Assembly: GCA_002050435.1 (NCBI GenBank)
Contig: MWYV01000035.1
Span: forward strand, 34,647 to 98,646
Length of the DNA: 64,000 nt
DNA from: Chitinophagales bacterium 33-2
Lineage (GTDB): Bacteria > Bacteroidota > Bacteroidia > Chitinophagales > Chitinophagaceae
Direction of reading: 5' to 3'
Every line of letters begins with the position of its first letter. Position 1 is the first letter of the stretch. Positions 16,638-23,717 of the stretch are shown one piece after another. Under the pieces are notes generated by a model. That model worked only from the letters and a program-made list of their open reading frames with translations, did not search any database and was not told the DNA's origin. The position numbers and the translations under genes were made by a program.

Positions 16638-16645
16638 TACCTTTG
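16638..16645 (+). promoter_or_regulatory. -7 promoter box of pckA
   Basis: Perfect TAnnTTTG (TACCTTTG) 29 bp before the pckA ATG. A TTTG is present upstream at 16599 but 35 bp away, too far for the usual spacing, so the -33 element is weak or absent; expression may depend on an activator. Confidence 0.5.
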
Positions 16646-16674
16646 CTCCCTAACAAAAAAACGATTGCTTTTTT

Positions 16675-18279
16675 ATGTCAGTACCTACAATTGCTATTTC
16701 AAAAGAGACGCTGGTGAAGCTTGGATTGAAGCAGATTGAAAGCATTCACTACCAGTCCACACCCGACGAGCTGGTTCAGGATACCCTTCGGATAGGAGAA
16801 GGTGTATTAACAGATACCGGTGCGCTTGCCATTAACACCGGTGAATTTACCGGGCGTTCCCCGAAAGACAAATTTACCGTAAAGGATGAAACCACCGAAA
16901 ACTCAGTTGACTGGAATAATTTTAATCATCCCATCGAAGACAAATACTTTCATGTGATCCACAAAAAAATAATGGATTATCTGAATGAAAGGTCGGAAGT
17001 ATGGGTGAGAGATTGTTATGCCTGTGCTGATCCGCGTTACCGCCTGAACATCCGCGTGATTACTGAAAAGCCCTGGACCAATCTTTTTGCTTACAACATG
17101 TTTCTGCGTCCGCAGGAAGATGAACTGGAAAATTTTTCTCCTGAATGGCATGTGATCTCTGCTCCCGGTTTAAAGCTGGATCCGAAAGAATGTGGAACAC
17201 GCCAGCACAATGCGGCCGTAGTTTCTTTTAAACACAAAACCATCCTGATCGCTGGTACAGGTTATACCGGTGAAACCAAAAAAGGCATTTTTACCATCCT
17301 GAATTACATACTACCACATGAGAAGAATGTGTTGAGTATGCATTGCAGTGCCAACATGGGCGAGAAAGGTGATACCGCTATATTTTTTGGTTTATCGGGC
17401 ACTGGAAAAACGACCCTGAGTGCTGATCCCAACCGAAAACTGATTGGTGATGATGAACACGGCTGGACTGAAGACAATGTATTTAATTTTGAGGGTGGCT
17501 GTTATGCAAAACTCATTAACCTGTCGAAGGAAAAAGAACCTGAAATTTATAAGGCCATTCGCCCTGGGGCCATTGTTGAAAATGTAAAATTCTTTGAAGG
17601 CACCAATACCATCAATTTTGATGATGGTTCTGTTACCGAAAATACCAGGGTTTCTTATCCTCTTGATTTTATTTCAAATGCACTGGAACCATCAGTAGGA
17701 AAAAATCCAAAGAATCTTTTTTTCCTCACCTGTGATGCTTACGGTGTGTTACCTCCCATCTCCAAATTGTCGCCTGGACAGGCCATGTACCAGTTCATTT
17801 CCGGATATACAGCGAAAGTTGCAGGAACGGAAGCAGGAGTTACAGAACCCAAGCCCACTTTCAGCGCATGTTTTGGTGCGCCCTTCCTTCCACTGCACCC
17901 GGGGAAATATGCAGAAATGCTTGGAAAGAAAATGTCAAATGGAAATGTCAATGTCTGGTTGATCAATACCGGCTGGACCGGCGGATCTTATGGTGAAGGC
18001 AACAGGATTAAATTATCTTATACTAGGGCTATGATCACAGCTGCACTGGAAGGTCAACTTGACCAGGTGGAAACAATTGAAGACCCTGTGTTTGGTGTAG
18101 CGGTTCCGAAAGAAGTTCCCGGTGTTCCTACCGAGATTCTGACACCTAAAAATACCTGGAAGGATAAAGCAGCCTATGATGAAAAAGCAAAATTCCTTGC
18201 TGGTTTGTTTATAGAAAATTTTGAGACGTACGCTTCAGGTGTTAACCAGGAAATCCTTGATGCAGCACCAAAAATATAA
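16675..18279 (+). CDS. pckA: Phosphoenolpyruvate carboxykinase (ATP)
   Basis: 534 residues, the normal length of the ATP-dependent enzyme. Converts oxaloacetate plus ATP to PEP and CO2, the first committed step of gluconeogenesis. Visible are the substrate loop FTGRSPKDKF (about 58-67), the CAGTGYTGETKK-like IAGTGYTGETKKGIF, the P-loop GLSGTGKTTLS (about 240-250), the metal-binding IGDDEHGW, and the C-terminal NTGWTGGSYGEG loop. The start is the ATG at 16675. It is monocistronic with a promoter box upstream and a clear terminator at 18300. Citrate synthase upstream in the window uses the same oxaloacetate pool, but they are not linked in an operon. Confidence 0.97.
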   Translation: MSVPTIAISKETLVKLGLKQIESIHYQSTPDELVQDTLRIGEGVLTDTGALAINTGEFTGRSPKDKFTVKDETTENSVDWNNFNHPIEDKYFHVIHKKIMDYLNERSEVWVRDCYACADPRYRLNIRVITEKPWTNLFAYNMFLRPQEDELENFSPEWHVISAPGLKLDPKECGTRQHNAAVVSFKHKTILIAGTGYTGETKKGIFTILNYILPHEKNVLSMHCSANMGEKGDTAIFFGLSGTGKTTLSADPNRKLIGDDEHGWTEDNVFNFEGGCYAKLINLSKEKEPEIYKAIRPGAIVENVKFFEGTNTINFDDGSVTENTRVSYPLDFISNALEPSVGKNPKNLFFLTCDAYGVLPPISKLSPGQAMYQFISGYTAKVAGTEAGVTEPKPTFSACFGAPFLPLHPGKYAEMLGKKMSNGNVNVWLINTGWTGGSYGEGNRIKLSYTRAMITAALEGQLDQVETIEDPVFGVAVPKEVPGVPTEILTPKNTWKDKAAYDEKAKFLAGLFIENFETYASGVNQEILDAAPKI

Positions 18280-18299
18280 ATGATCACAAACGATGATCG

Positions 18300-18329
18300 T
18301 AAAAACCCTCCTCTCCTGGAGGGTTTTTA
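18300..18329 (+). terminator. Intrinsic terminator of pckA
   Basis: TAAAAACCCTCC (18300-18311) and GGAGGGTTTTTA (18318-18329) are exact reverse complements with a TCTCCT loop, followed by CATTTTA. It begins 20 bp past the pckA stop. The A and T runs would let it act in both directions. Confidence 0.88.
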
Positions 18330-18491
18330 CATTTTACTACCCGCGTCTTCAATTTCACCGGGCAAAAACTGCCAGTAATCGAATTAACAACAACATGCTA
18401 TTCCCGTTAACAAGATTTAGGCTAAACCTTATTTACTTTTAAACCACAGCAGTAACAGAATAATTTTATCATCCGGTAACCATTTTGAAAT

Positions 18492-19088
18492 ATGCGTTTC
18501 TCCCACCTTTTATTCATCCTGGTATTCTTACTGAACTTTTCAGGAATGCCGGCCACTTCAGGTGGAATGCCTGAGGAAGTAATTGTTGCGTTGCCGCTGA
18601 CAGAAAGAAATGAAAATGAAGAATTCATACCATGGCTAATGCAACGTAAGTTGAACTGGGATGATTTCTCCGGAGAACCAAGAAGAAACTCAGAAGCAGT
18701 TGCCTCTACCAGCACTTCGCTTGGTATTGCTTACCAACTGGAAAGATCAGGCATTGTTTACCGCATCACCTGCAATTTTTCCAAACATAAATCCTGGGGT
18801 TTGTTAAAGACTGATTACATTCTTGCACATGAGCAGGGACATTTCGATATTACAGAAATTGCTGCGCGCAGGCTGCACCAGGAATTAAGTGCTTATGTTT
18901 TAAACATCAAATCTTATCGCCAGGACATCAATGATATTTACAACCGTATCGTTAAAGAAAAAGAGGCCATGCAGGCCACTTACGACCGCGAATCAGACCA
19001 TAGCCGCAACCGAGGGGTACAATTTGAGTGGCTGGATAAGATCAACCTGATGCTGGAAGAAACTGCGCTGTGGGCAGAATATCCATGA
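18492..19088 (+). CDS. Secreted DUF922-family putative zinc protease
   Basis: 198 residues beginning with a signal peptide (RFSHLLFILVFLLNFSGMPATSG). The mature part has the DUF922 pattern: LNWDDFSGEP (about 54-63), an ASTSTSLGIAY strand, CNFSKHKSWGL, and the zinc motif HEQGHFDI (His113, Glu114, His117) followed by EIAARRL. The C-terminal helices carry an ATYDRESDHSRN segment with a possible third ligand. DUF922 proteins are thought to be periplasmic metallopeptidases; substrate and role are unknown. No operon partner: pckA ends with a terminator upstream, and a repeat array follows. Confidence 0.85.
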   Translation: MRFSHLLFILVFLLNFSGMPATSGGMPEEVIVALPLTERNENEEFIPWLMQRKLNWDDFSGEPRRNSEAVASTSTSLGIAYQLERSGIVYRITCNFSKHKSWGLLKTDYILAHEQGHFDITEIAARRLHQELSAYVLNIKSYRQDINDIYNRIVKEKEAMQATYDRESDHSRNRGVQFEWLDKINLMLEETALWAEYP

Positions 19089-19100
19089 GGGTGGTAGCAG

Positions 19101-19141
19101 AGAGGTTGAAAGTGGTTGAAAACTGTTGAATAGTGGTTGAA
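19101..19141 (+). repeat. Decameric tandem repeat (4 copies)
   Basis: AGAGGTTGAA, AGTGGTTGAA, AACTGTTGAA, TAGTGGTTGA(A): four 10-bp units sharing GTTGAA in phase, immediately behind the DUF922 gene and before the convergent deoxynucleoside kinase gene. No coding function seen. Confidence 0.65.
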
Positions 19142-19190
19142 TACGAGATACGATCACGATCACCCCTGAGGCTTGCATTTTTTACCTGCA

Positions 19191-19826
19191 CTAAAACAAC
19201 CCATACAACTGGGCATCTATTTTTCCGATGATTTTTCCCAGGTCTTCTTCGCTTTCACCAAATTTATTATCATCAACATTTACAATCAGCAGCGGGCCCT
19301 CTTTATATGTATCGATCCACTTGTTGTAATATTCATTCAATCGCTTCAAATAATCCAGCCGGATATTCTCTTCATATTCCCTTCCCCTTTTCTGGATTTG
19401 TCCAACCAGTGTAGGAACAGAAGCCTTCAGGTAGATCAAAAGGTCCGGCGGCTTTACCATTGACTTCAGCGTCTGGAAAAAACTGTAATAGTTCTCAAAA
19501 TCTCTTTTTGTCATCAATCCCATTTCATGCAGATTGGGTGCGAAAATATTGGCGTCTTCATACACGGTGCGGTCCTGAATGATGGTTTCCGAACCTTTAT
19601 GGATCTCCAGCAACTGGTTAATGCGGCTGTTCAGAAAATAAATCTGCAATTGAAAACTCCACCGCGGCATGTCTTCATAAAAATCATTCAGGTAAGGGTT
19701 GTGGTCAACATCCTCGAAATGAGGAATCCACTTATAATGTTTGCTCAACAATTCGGTCAAAGTGGTTTTACCCGCACCGATGTTACCGGCAATCGCTATG
19801 TGTTTTGGTTTTTTTGATTTTGCCAT
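19191..19826 (-). CDS. Deoxynucleoside kinase (dNK / dAK-dGK family)
   Basis: 211 residues. P-loop GNIGAGKTT at 14-22, the lid and substrate motifs FEDVDHNPYL (substrate-binding Glu38 region), the RWSFQLQIYFLNSR helix, and the DRTVYED motif (about 95-101) with the arginine that contacts phosphate, then KRGREYEENI. These match deoxyadenosine/deoxyguanosine kinases that salvage deoxynucleosides to dNMPs. Base specificity cannot be told from sequence alone. It lies 57 bp downstream of trpS on the same strand and may be cotranscribed with it. The C-terminal end is full length. Confidence 0.92.
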   Translation of the reverse strand: MAKSKKPKHIAIAGNIGAGKTTLTELLSKHYKWIPHFEDVDHNPYLNDFYEDMPRWSFQLQIYFLNSRINQLLEIHKGSETIIQDRTVYEDANIFAPNLHEMGLMTKRDFENYYSFFQTLKSMVKPPDLLIYLKASVPTLVGQIQKRGREYEENIRLDYLKRLNEYYNKWIDTYKEGPLLIVNVDDNKFGESEEDLGKIIGKIDAQLYGLF

Positions 19827-19883
19827 ACTTTGTTCCGACCTGCGGAAATATTTCTGTTGTAAAAGATGTGAAAGTTAGCGGAA

Positions 19884-20882
19884 TTAAAGATAATGGAGTC
19901 CGATCATCTCCCTTGCCATCGCAATGGTTTTTACCGCACTTTCCCTTGCCCGTTCTGCGCCTTTGTCCATAATCTTTTTTAAATAGGCTTCGTCCTTCCT
20001 GATCGCCAGGGCTTTTTCCCTGATCGGCCGGATAAATTGAACCATGTCTTCCGCAAGCTGCTTTTTCATATCTCCATAACGGATATTGGCCGCATCAAAA
20101 TCAGCTCTGAATTGCTCAAGCGTCGATGCTTCACTCACCAAAGCCATGATCTGAAAAAGATTGCTGATATAATCCGGCATTTCTGAGCCTGGAGTTTCAG
20201 GGCCCGCATCCGTTTTGGCCTTCATCAGTTTTTTCCTGATTAAATCATCATCATCGGAAAGATAAATTGTTGCATATTGATTTTCACTTTTGCTCATTTT
20301 GCCCGCTCCATCAAGACTTGGAACTTTCACCAGGGCTTCACCATAATTAAAAGCACCTGGTTCCGGAAACAATTCACCATACCTGTGATTGAACCGCTGG
20401 GCAAAATTGCGTGACATTTCCAGGTGTTGTTCCTGGTCCTTCCCTACGGGAACATATTTGGCGCGATGAATAATGATATCAGCCGTTTGCAAAACCGGAT
20501 AAGTAAGCAACCCTGCATTGACATTCTCAGGATTTAACCTGACCTTATCCTTAAAGGTGGCCGTTTTTTCAAGTTCACCCTTATAAGCAAGCATATTCAA
20601 ATAGAGGTATAGTTCCGCTATTTCCGGAACAGCACTCTGCACATAAAAACAGGCCTTGTCCGGGTCTAATCCTGCGGCAATATTTTCAGATACAACCCGG
20701 AGCACATGTTCGCGCAGTAACTTTGTATCGGGATGCGTAGTGAGTGAATGCCAGTCGGCAACAAAGAAATAACAATCGTAATCCTCCTGCATTCGCACAT
20801 AATTGCGAATAGCACCAAAATAATTTCCCAAATGTAAAAACCCTGTAGGCCTGATGCCGCTCACTACAATTTCTTTTGCCAT
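19884..20882 (-). CDS. trpS: Tryptophanyl-tRNA synthetase
   Basis: 332 residues from the ATG at 20882, opening MAKEIVVSGIRPTG as in the family; the frame extends 18 codons upstream but a promoter-like TAAATTCG (20895-20888) lies within that stretch. Class I aminoacyl-tRNA synthetase: the HIGH variant is HLGN (about 16-19) and the KMSKS loop is GKMSKSEN (about 200). Tryptophan-binding residues are in the FFVADWHSLT and VGKDQEQHLE segments. It charges tRNA-Trp. Divergent from gatC with a short shared upstream region of 111 bp; dNK follows downstream. Confidence 0.95.
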   Translation of the reverse strand: MAKEIVVSGIRPTGFLHLGNYFGAIRNYVRMQEDYDCYFFVADWHSLTTHPDTKLLREHVLRVVSENIAAGLDPDKACFYVQSAVPEIAELYLYLNMLAYKGELEKTATFKDKVRLNPENVNAGLLTYPVLQTADIIIHRAKYVPVGKDQEQHLEMSRNFAQRFNHRYGELFPEPGAFNYGEALVKVPSLDGAGKMSKSENQYATIYLSDDDDLIRKKLMKAKTDAGPETPGSEMPDYISNLFQIMALVSEASTLEQFRADFDAANIRYGDMKKQLAEDMVQFIRPIREKALAIRKDEAYLKKIMDKGAERARESAVKTIAMAREMIGLHYL

Positions 20883-20982
20883 GGAGGCGAATTTAACAAG
20901 CATCTGAGAGCTGGTGAAATTTTTTGTTGGAACCAATAAACCGACTCGTTTGAGTGGTGCGCTTTCTTCTTACTGCATCACT

Positions 20983-20990
20983 TATATTTG
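20983..20990 (+). promoter_or_regulatory. -7 promoter box of the gatC operon
   Basis: Perfect TAnnTTTG (TATATTTG), ending 3 bp before the ATG at 20994. A start of transcription at the usual distance would fall on the start codon itself, so the mRNA may be leaderless. No -33 TTTG at 19-20 bp; one is 30 bp upstream (20949-20952). Confidence 0.5.
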
Positions 20991-20993
20991 CTT

Positions 20994-21293
20994 ATGCAGG
21001 TTGATGATGCACTGATTGAAAAATTAAGCCGTCTTTCCATGCTCCGTTTTAACGAAGAAGAGCAAGAGGAGATCAAGTCTGACCTCCGCATAATGATCGG
21101 TTTTATGGAGAAGGTCAGGGAACTGGAACTGGACCATGTTGAACCTTTGTTGCATATGAGCCGCCCAGGAAATTCATTAAGGGATGACATACCCGGAAAT
21201 ATGATCACCAATGCCCAGGCCTTACAAAATGCTCCCTCAACTGACGGCCCTTTCTTTATTGTTCCAAAAGTGATCAAAAAACCAGGCGCATAA
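20994..21293 (+). CDS. gatC: Asp-tRNA(Asn)/Glu-tRNA(Gln) amidotransferase subunit C
   Basis: 99 residues from the ATG at 20994; the TTG two codons earlier overlaps the promoter box. Family features: [25 protein letters not shown] at the N-terminus and a C-terminal half with [20 protein letters not shown] and [10 protein letters not shown]. GatC wraps around and stabilises GatA in the GatCAB complex that amidates misacylated Glu-tRNA(Gln) or Asp-tRNA(Asn). gatA and gatB are not in the window. The stop codon is one base before the ATG of the ABC ATPase gene, so the two are cotranscribed. Confidence 0.92.
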   Translation: MQVDDALIEKLSRLSMLRFNEEEQEEIKSDLRIMIGFMEKVRELELDHVEPLLHMSRPGNSLRDDIPGNMITNAQALQNAPSTDGPFFIVPKVIKKPGA

Positions 21294-21294
21294 G

Positions 21295-21996
21295 ATGGAA
21301 GGGATCATTCAACTCGATCATATTATCAAGAATTATTACCTGGGAAAACAGGTGGTTCAGGTATTGAAAGGCATTTCACTACAAGTATTTAAAAACGAAT
21401 ACGTAGCCCTGATGGGTCCTTCCGGTTCTGGCAAGTCTACTTTAATGAACATCATTGGTTGTCTGGATACGCCTACCTCCGGAACTTACAGGCTCAATGC
21501 CAAGGATGTAAGCAGCATTACCGACAATGATCTTGCAGAAGTCAGGAACCATGAGATCGGGTTTGTGTTTCAGCAGTTCAATCTTTTACCCCGACTCACC
21601 GCTGCAGAAAACGTGGCACTCCCTCTTGTATATGCCGGTGTTTCAAAAAAGAAAAGAATGGAAAAGGCCCTTCATGTGCTGGATATGGTTCATCTGGCCG
21701 ACAGAAGCCATCATAAACCCAACGAATTGAGCGGCGGACAGAATCAGCGCGTAGCCATTGCGCGTGCGCTTGTAAATGATCCATCCATCATCCTCGCCGA
21801 TGAACCAACGGGAAACCTGGATTCCAAAACTTCACACGAAATCATGGAGATTATAGACCAGATCCACGCGAACGGAAATACGGTGATCCTGGTTACCCAT
21901 GAAGTGGACATTGCTGCTTTCGCACACAGAACGGTTAGATTAAAAGATGGTATTATTGAAACGGATGAAAGAAAGAAAAACAGCGTGCGCACTTAA
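21295..21996 (+). CDS. ABC transporter ATP-binding protein, MacB/LolD type
   Basis: 233 residues. Walker [10 protein letters not shown] (41-49), Q-loop FVFQQFNLL (about 91), signature [15 protein letters not shown] (about 142-156), Walker [14 protein letters not shown], and H-loop VTHE. The sequence is that of the ATPase of MacB/FtsX-like tripartite exporters, which act by mechanotransmission on membrane partners. The usual LSGGQQQR is LSGGQNQR, a conservative change. No permease gene is adjacent, so the partner must be elsewhere. It is a second, distinct member of the group besides the lolD-like gene at 22.6 kb. Middle gene of a gatC-ABC-cobalamin adenosyltransferase operon. Confidence 0.9.
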   Translation: MEGIIQLDHIIKNYYLGKQVVQVLKGISLQVFKNEYVALMGPSGSGKSTLMNIIGCLDTPTSGTYRLNAKDVSSITDNDLAEVRNHEIGFVFQQFNLLPRLTAAENVALPLVYAGVSKKKRMEKALHVLDMVHLADRSHHKPNELSGGQNQRVAIARALVNDPSIILADEPTGNLDSKTSHEIMEIIDQIHANGNTVILVTHEVDIAAFAHRTVRLKDGIIETDERKKNSVRT

Positions 21997-22005
21997 ATAT
22001 ATATT

Positions 22006-22566
22006 ATGGCGAACAGGATCTATACCAAAACGGGAGACAAAGGGAATACATCACTCATCGGAGGTACGAAGGTTCCTAAAAATGATATCAGGATCGAAAC
22101 CTATGGTACTGTTGATGAATTGAATTCATGGATCGGGCATATCAATGATGTATTGGATCTGCCAGCTTTAAAAGCAGAGTTGAAAGAGATCCAGGATCGT
22201 TTGTTTACCATTGGTTCAGCCCTGGCCACCGATGCAGACAAAGAACTGAACATGCGCTTGCCAGACCTACATGAATCCGACATCGTATTTCTTGAGACTA
22301 AGATCGATGCTATGACGTCGGGGCTTCCGGAAATGAAATCCTTTATTCTTCCCGGCGGTCATCCTGCCGTTTCAGCCATTCATATCGTTCGCTGTGTTTG
22401 CAGACGTGCTGAAAGACTTGCCGTAAGCATGCAGCAACATGACCTTTTTATTGATGAAAAGATCATCCGCTACCTGAACCGGCTGAGTGATTATCTTTTT
22501 ACACTGGCACGTTATGCAGGAAAATTGCTGGGCGTTGAGGAAACTTTGTGGAAGGCCAGAATATAA
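22006..22566 (+). CDS. Cob(I)alamin adenosyltransferase, PduO type
   Basis: 186 residues. The N-terminal ATP-binding motif YTKTGDKGNTSLIGG (about 6-20), VDELNSWIGH, the signature RCVCRRAERLAV (about 126-137) and NRLSDYLFTLAR (about 161) are all those of PduO-type adenosyltransferases. It transfers the 5'-deoxyadenosyl group of ATP to cob(I)alamin, giving coenzyme B12 for mutases and reductases. Trimeric cytoplasmic enzyme. Starts 9 bp after the ABC ATPase stop. No B12 riboswitch was seen ahead of the operon. Functional link to its operon neighbours is not apparent. Confidence 0.94.
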   Translation: MANRIYTKTGDKGNTSLIGGTKVPKNDIRIETYGTVDELNSWIGHINDVLDLPALKAELKEIQDRLFTIGSALATDADKELNMRLPDLHESDIVFLETKIDAMTSGLPEMKSFILPGGHPAVSAIHIVRCVCRRAERLAVSMQQHDLFIDEKIIRYLNRLSDYLFTLARYAGKLLGVEETLWKARI

Positions 22567-22602
22567 GGAAAGCGCTGACCGCTCAACCCTAAAACCTAAA
22601 CC

Positions 22603-23268
22603 TTAAACTCCCTCCATCCTTCCATCTTTCATCGTCAGCATCCGGTCGCTCAGGTGTGCGAGTTCTTCGTTATGGGTAACGATTAAAAAGGCCTGGTTGA
22701 ATTTTTTTCGCAAATCAAAAAACAGGGAATGCAGTTCCTGGGCATTGGCGGAATCGAGGTTTCCTGTAGGTTCGTCGGCAAACACAATGTTCGGCTGGTT
22801 GATCAGGGCCCTGGCTACTGCCACTCTTTGTTGTTCACCTCCGCTTAACGCATTGGGTTTGTTTTCCAGGCGGTGGCTCAGCCCCAGAAGATGCAACAGT
22901 TCCTCCGCCTGCTTTTTTACCTGGCTTTTTGATCTTCCTGCGATCCATCCGGGAATGCATACATTTTCAATGGCAGAAAATTCCGGCAACAGGTGGTGGA
23001 ACTGGAATACAAACCCAATATGGCGGTTCCTGAAATCGGCCAGTTTTTTACCGTTGAGTGCAGTTATATCGATATCATGCAATTTTACGCCGCCTTTATC
23101 AGGCTTATCAAGCGTGCCCAGGATATGCAGGAGCGTTGATTTGCCTGAACCAGAGGGTCCGACAATGCTTACGATCTCCCCTGCTTTTATGGAAATATCC
23201 ACACCCTTTAAAACTTCAATTGTTCCAAATCTTTTAAAAATATCCTTCGCAACGAGCATTTCTTCCAT
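22603..23268 (-). CDS. lolD: Lipoprotein-releasing ABC transporter ATP-binding protein LolD
   Basis: 221 residues. Walker [10 protein letters not shown] (about 38-46), Q-loop FVFQFHHLLPEFSA, signature LSGGEQQRVAVARAL, Walker [14 protein letters not shown] and H-loop VTHNEEL. The Q-loop sequence FQFHHLLPEF is typical of LolD, which with LolC/E releases outer-membrane lipoproteins to the carrier LolA. The membrane partners are not in the window. Convergent with the adenosyltransferase gene (36-bp gap). The assignment as LolD rather than a general MacB-type ATPase rests on the Q-loop motif and the sequence as I know it. Confidence 0.85.
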   Translation of the reverse strand: MEEMLVAKDIFKRFGTIEVLKGVDISIKAGEIVSIVGPSGSGKSTLLHILGTLDKPDKGGVKLHDIDITALNGKKLADFRNRHIGFVFQFHHLLPEFSAIENVCIPGWIAGRSKSQVKKQAEELLHLLGLSHRLENKPNALSGGEQQRVAVARALINQPNIVFADEPTGNLDSANAQELHSLFFDLRKKFNQAFLIVTHNEELAHLSDRMLTMKDGRMEGV

Positions 23269-23331
23269 TGTTTCAAATATCCTGAAACAATATTGATCGG
23301 CAAAGACCTTTATAAAGGCAGGAAAACTTCA

Positions 23332-23362
23332 TTTGGTAAATTGGTTAATAAAACTACTTTTG
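23332..23362 (+). promoter_or_regulatory. Promoter of the DUF2795 gene
   Basis: TTTG (23332-23335), 19 bp, TACTTTTG (23355-23362): an exact match to the Bacteroidota consensus TTTG-N19-TAnnTTTG. Predicted start near 23366 gives a leader of about 83 nt before the ATG at 23449, long enough to hold further regulation. Confidence 0.75.
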
Positions 23363-23448
23363 CGAAAATTTGAAGGGTTGCGATTTATTAAAAATGGCAT
23401 AGAAATTACACTTCAGAATCAAAAAAGTATCAATTAAAAACAATAAAG

Positions 23449-23670
23449 ATGTTTTGGACGTTAGAATTAGCATCATACCTGGAAGAAGCCCCCTGGCCTG
23501 CAACTAAAGATGAGTTGATCGACTATTCCATCCGTTCAGGCGCTCCTATTGAGGTTATAGAAAACCTTCAGGAACTTGAAGATGAAGGAGAGGTTTATGA
23601 AAGCATCGAAGATATCTGGCCAGACTATCCTTCACAGGATGACTTTCTTTTTAATGAAGACGAATATTAA
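23449..23670 (+). CDS. DUF2795 domain-containing small protein (73 aa)
   Basis: 73 residues, strongly acidic. The whole protein matches the DUF2795 form widespread in Bacteroidota: FWTLELASYLEEAPWPATK, DELIDYSIRSGAP, NLQELEDEGEVYESIEDIWPDYP, and a DDFLFNEDEY tail. The fold is a winged-helix-like helical unit and some relatives occur in DNA- or ribosome-related settings, but no function is established. A clear promoter and terminator bracket it, making it a monocistronic gene with a long leader. The strict sequence conservation across the phylum suggests a housekeeping role. Confidence 0.9.
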   Translation: MFWTLELASYLEEAPWPATKDELIDYSIRSGAPIEVIENLQELEDEGEVYESIEDIWPDYPSQDDFLFNEDEY

Positions 23671-23690
23671 AATCATTCATACCACTTGAA

Positions 23691-23717
23691 GCCATTCGCC
23701 AGCGGATGGCTTTTTTA
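23691..23717 (+). terminator. Intrinsic terminator of the DUF2795 gene
   Basis: GCCATTCGC (23691-23699) pairs with GCGGATGGC (23702-23710, one G-T pair), followed by TTTTTTATTTT. It lies 20 bp past the stop and just overlaps the end of the convergent dsbD gene. Confidence 0.85.

Noticed and set aside
22567..22602. CCTAAAAC/CCTAAACC repeats between the adenosyltransferase and lolD genes
   Set aside because: Only about 25 bp of low-complexity sequence; no copy number or symmetry to support an element.
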